A stretch of DNA of 5,734 bases, taken from the NCBI GenBank assembly GCA_003485885.1, contig DNHM01000209.1, positions 1 to 5,734 on the forward strand, given 5' to 3'. A program made the translations under genes and the position numbers. Source of the stretch: Acidimicrobiaceae bacterium (GTDB lineage: Bacteria > Actinomycetota > Acidimicrobiia > Acidimicrobiales > UBA10347). Shown here in pieces: positions 5,492-5,734 of the stretch. Each line of letters opens with the position of its first letter. Within the stretch, counting starts at the first letter, position 1. Under the pieces are notes generated by a model. It was not told the origin of the DNA, made no database searches, and saw only the letters and a program-made list of their open reading frames with translations.

Positions 5492-5734
5492 AAGCGACGA
5501 CCTTAGAATCTCTGACAGATTGAGAACCAAAGCGACCAGCGAGAAGTGTGTCGAACGATGGATATCGCGGCGCCGCCGGACCAGGGGACTCTGGGCCTGC
5601 ACGTGATAGGCCTCGATGTTTCGCTGCAAACAGCGGGCTTGCAAGATCCATACACGTGGTTATCAGTTGTGGTTCAAGTTCGGTCTCAAGAATGCAGGAT
5701 GTATCGAGAAAGCTGGTCCACAATCGAAGTTCTG
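5492..5734 (-). promoter_or_regulatory. Upstream region of the monooxygenase-desaturase operon
   Basis: No supported gene lies here, and it should hold the promoter for the minus-strand pair. AAGG (5506-5503) is a plausible ribosome binding site for ATG 5491. A weak promoter-like pair, TTGGTT and TTCTAA with 16 bases between, precedes the start and would give a nearly leaderless transcript. CACGTG occurs at 5600-5605 and 5653-5658, and again just inside the gene at 5471-5476; the 5600 copy is framed by GCCT and AGGC. A small hairpin, CGCTG/CAGCG with a four-base loop (5622-5635), has no T-run. GCGGCGCCGC at 5567-5576 is a perfect palindrome. I recognise no known riboswitch. The promoter assignment is weak. 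Confidence 0.3.

Noticed and set aside
5622..5635. Small CGCTG/CAGCG hairpin upstream of the monooxygenase as terminator or riboswitch
   Set aside because: Only five base pairs, no T-run on either side, and no conserved riboswitch core recognised around it.
5492..5644. N-terminal extension of the monooxygenase from an in-frame ATG at 5644
   Set aside because: The extra 51 residues do not resemble the family, while ATG 5491 has an AAGG at suitable distance and begins where family similarity begins.
5340..5723. 127-residue minus-strand frame overlapping the monooxygenase start
   Set aside because: Most of it lies inside the well-supported monooxygenase gene in another frame, and its sequence matches no family I know.
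5686..5733. Possible C-terminal tail of an upstream minus-strand gene (ends VDQLSRYILHS, stop at 5688-5686)
   Set aside because: Only fifteen codons are visible; an open frame this short is expected by chance. Sequence to the right would decide.
5692..5734. Start of a plus-strand gene at ATG 5692 running off the right edge
   Set aside because: Fourteen codons, no ribosome binding site and no recognisable sequence.
1..5734. Insertion sequences, CRISPR arrays, tRNA genes, toxin-antitoxin or phage-defence genes
   Set aside because: No transposase, long terminal repeats, regularly spaced repeats, tRNA-like cloverleaf or defence domain was seen on either strand.

Overview
The window looks bacterial and most likely actinobacterial. 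Five long intact reading frames with no introns are packed closely on both strands, GC is moderately high (judged by eye), and two of the five starts are GTG. An Acidimicrobiia-type or similar actinobacterium would fit the gene content, but nothing here fixes the taxon.

Layout from left to right. Bases 1-196 hold no intact gene. They contain a short stretch that reads like the glycine-rich NAD(P)-binding start of a short-chain dehydrogenase, broken by a stop and apparent frame changes. A strong hairpin at 195-228 then separates this from two minus-strand genes, an O6-alkylguanine-DNA alkyltransferase (230-763) and a TesB-type acyl-CoA thioesterase (776-1588). The two are 12 bp apart and presumably co-transcribed with the thioesterase first. 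A divergent control region (about 1589-1748) leads to a plus-strand MFS_3 exporter (1749-3014). Its last 19 bases overlap, tail to tail, the 3' end of a minus-strand membrane fatty acid desaturase (2996-4138). The desaturase lies 30 bp downstream of a minus-strand NtaA/SnaA/DszA-type flavin-dependent monooxygenase (4169-5491), so these two probably form an operon. Bases 5492-5734 hold no supported gene and are the likely control region of that operon.

The genes share a loose theme of acyl-chain and hydrophobic-compound metabolism: a thioesterase that releases fatty acids from CoA, a desaturase that modifies acyl chains, a monooxygenase that needs reduced flavin, and an exporter. No redox partner (flavin reductase, ferredoxin, cytochrome b5) is encoded here, so the two oxygenases must draw electrons from elsewhere. 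The DNA-repair gene does not belong to the theme.

I found no mobile element, CRISPR array, tRNA, rRNA or obvious defence system. The most notable item is the desaturase. It resembles the plant and fungal FAD2 oleate desaturases along almost its whole length, carries an isoleucine at a position known to influence desaturation versus hydroxylation in plant FAD2, and starts in a pyrimidine-rich context without a Shine-Dalgarno sequence.
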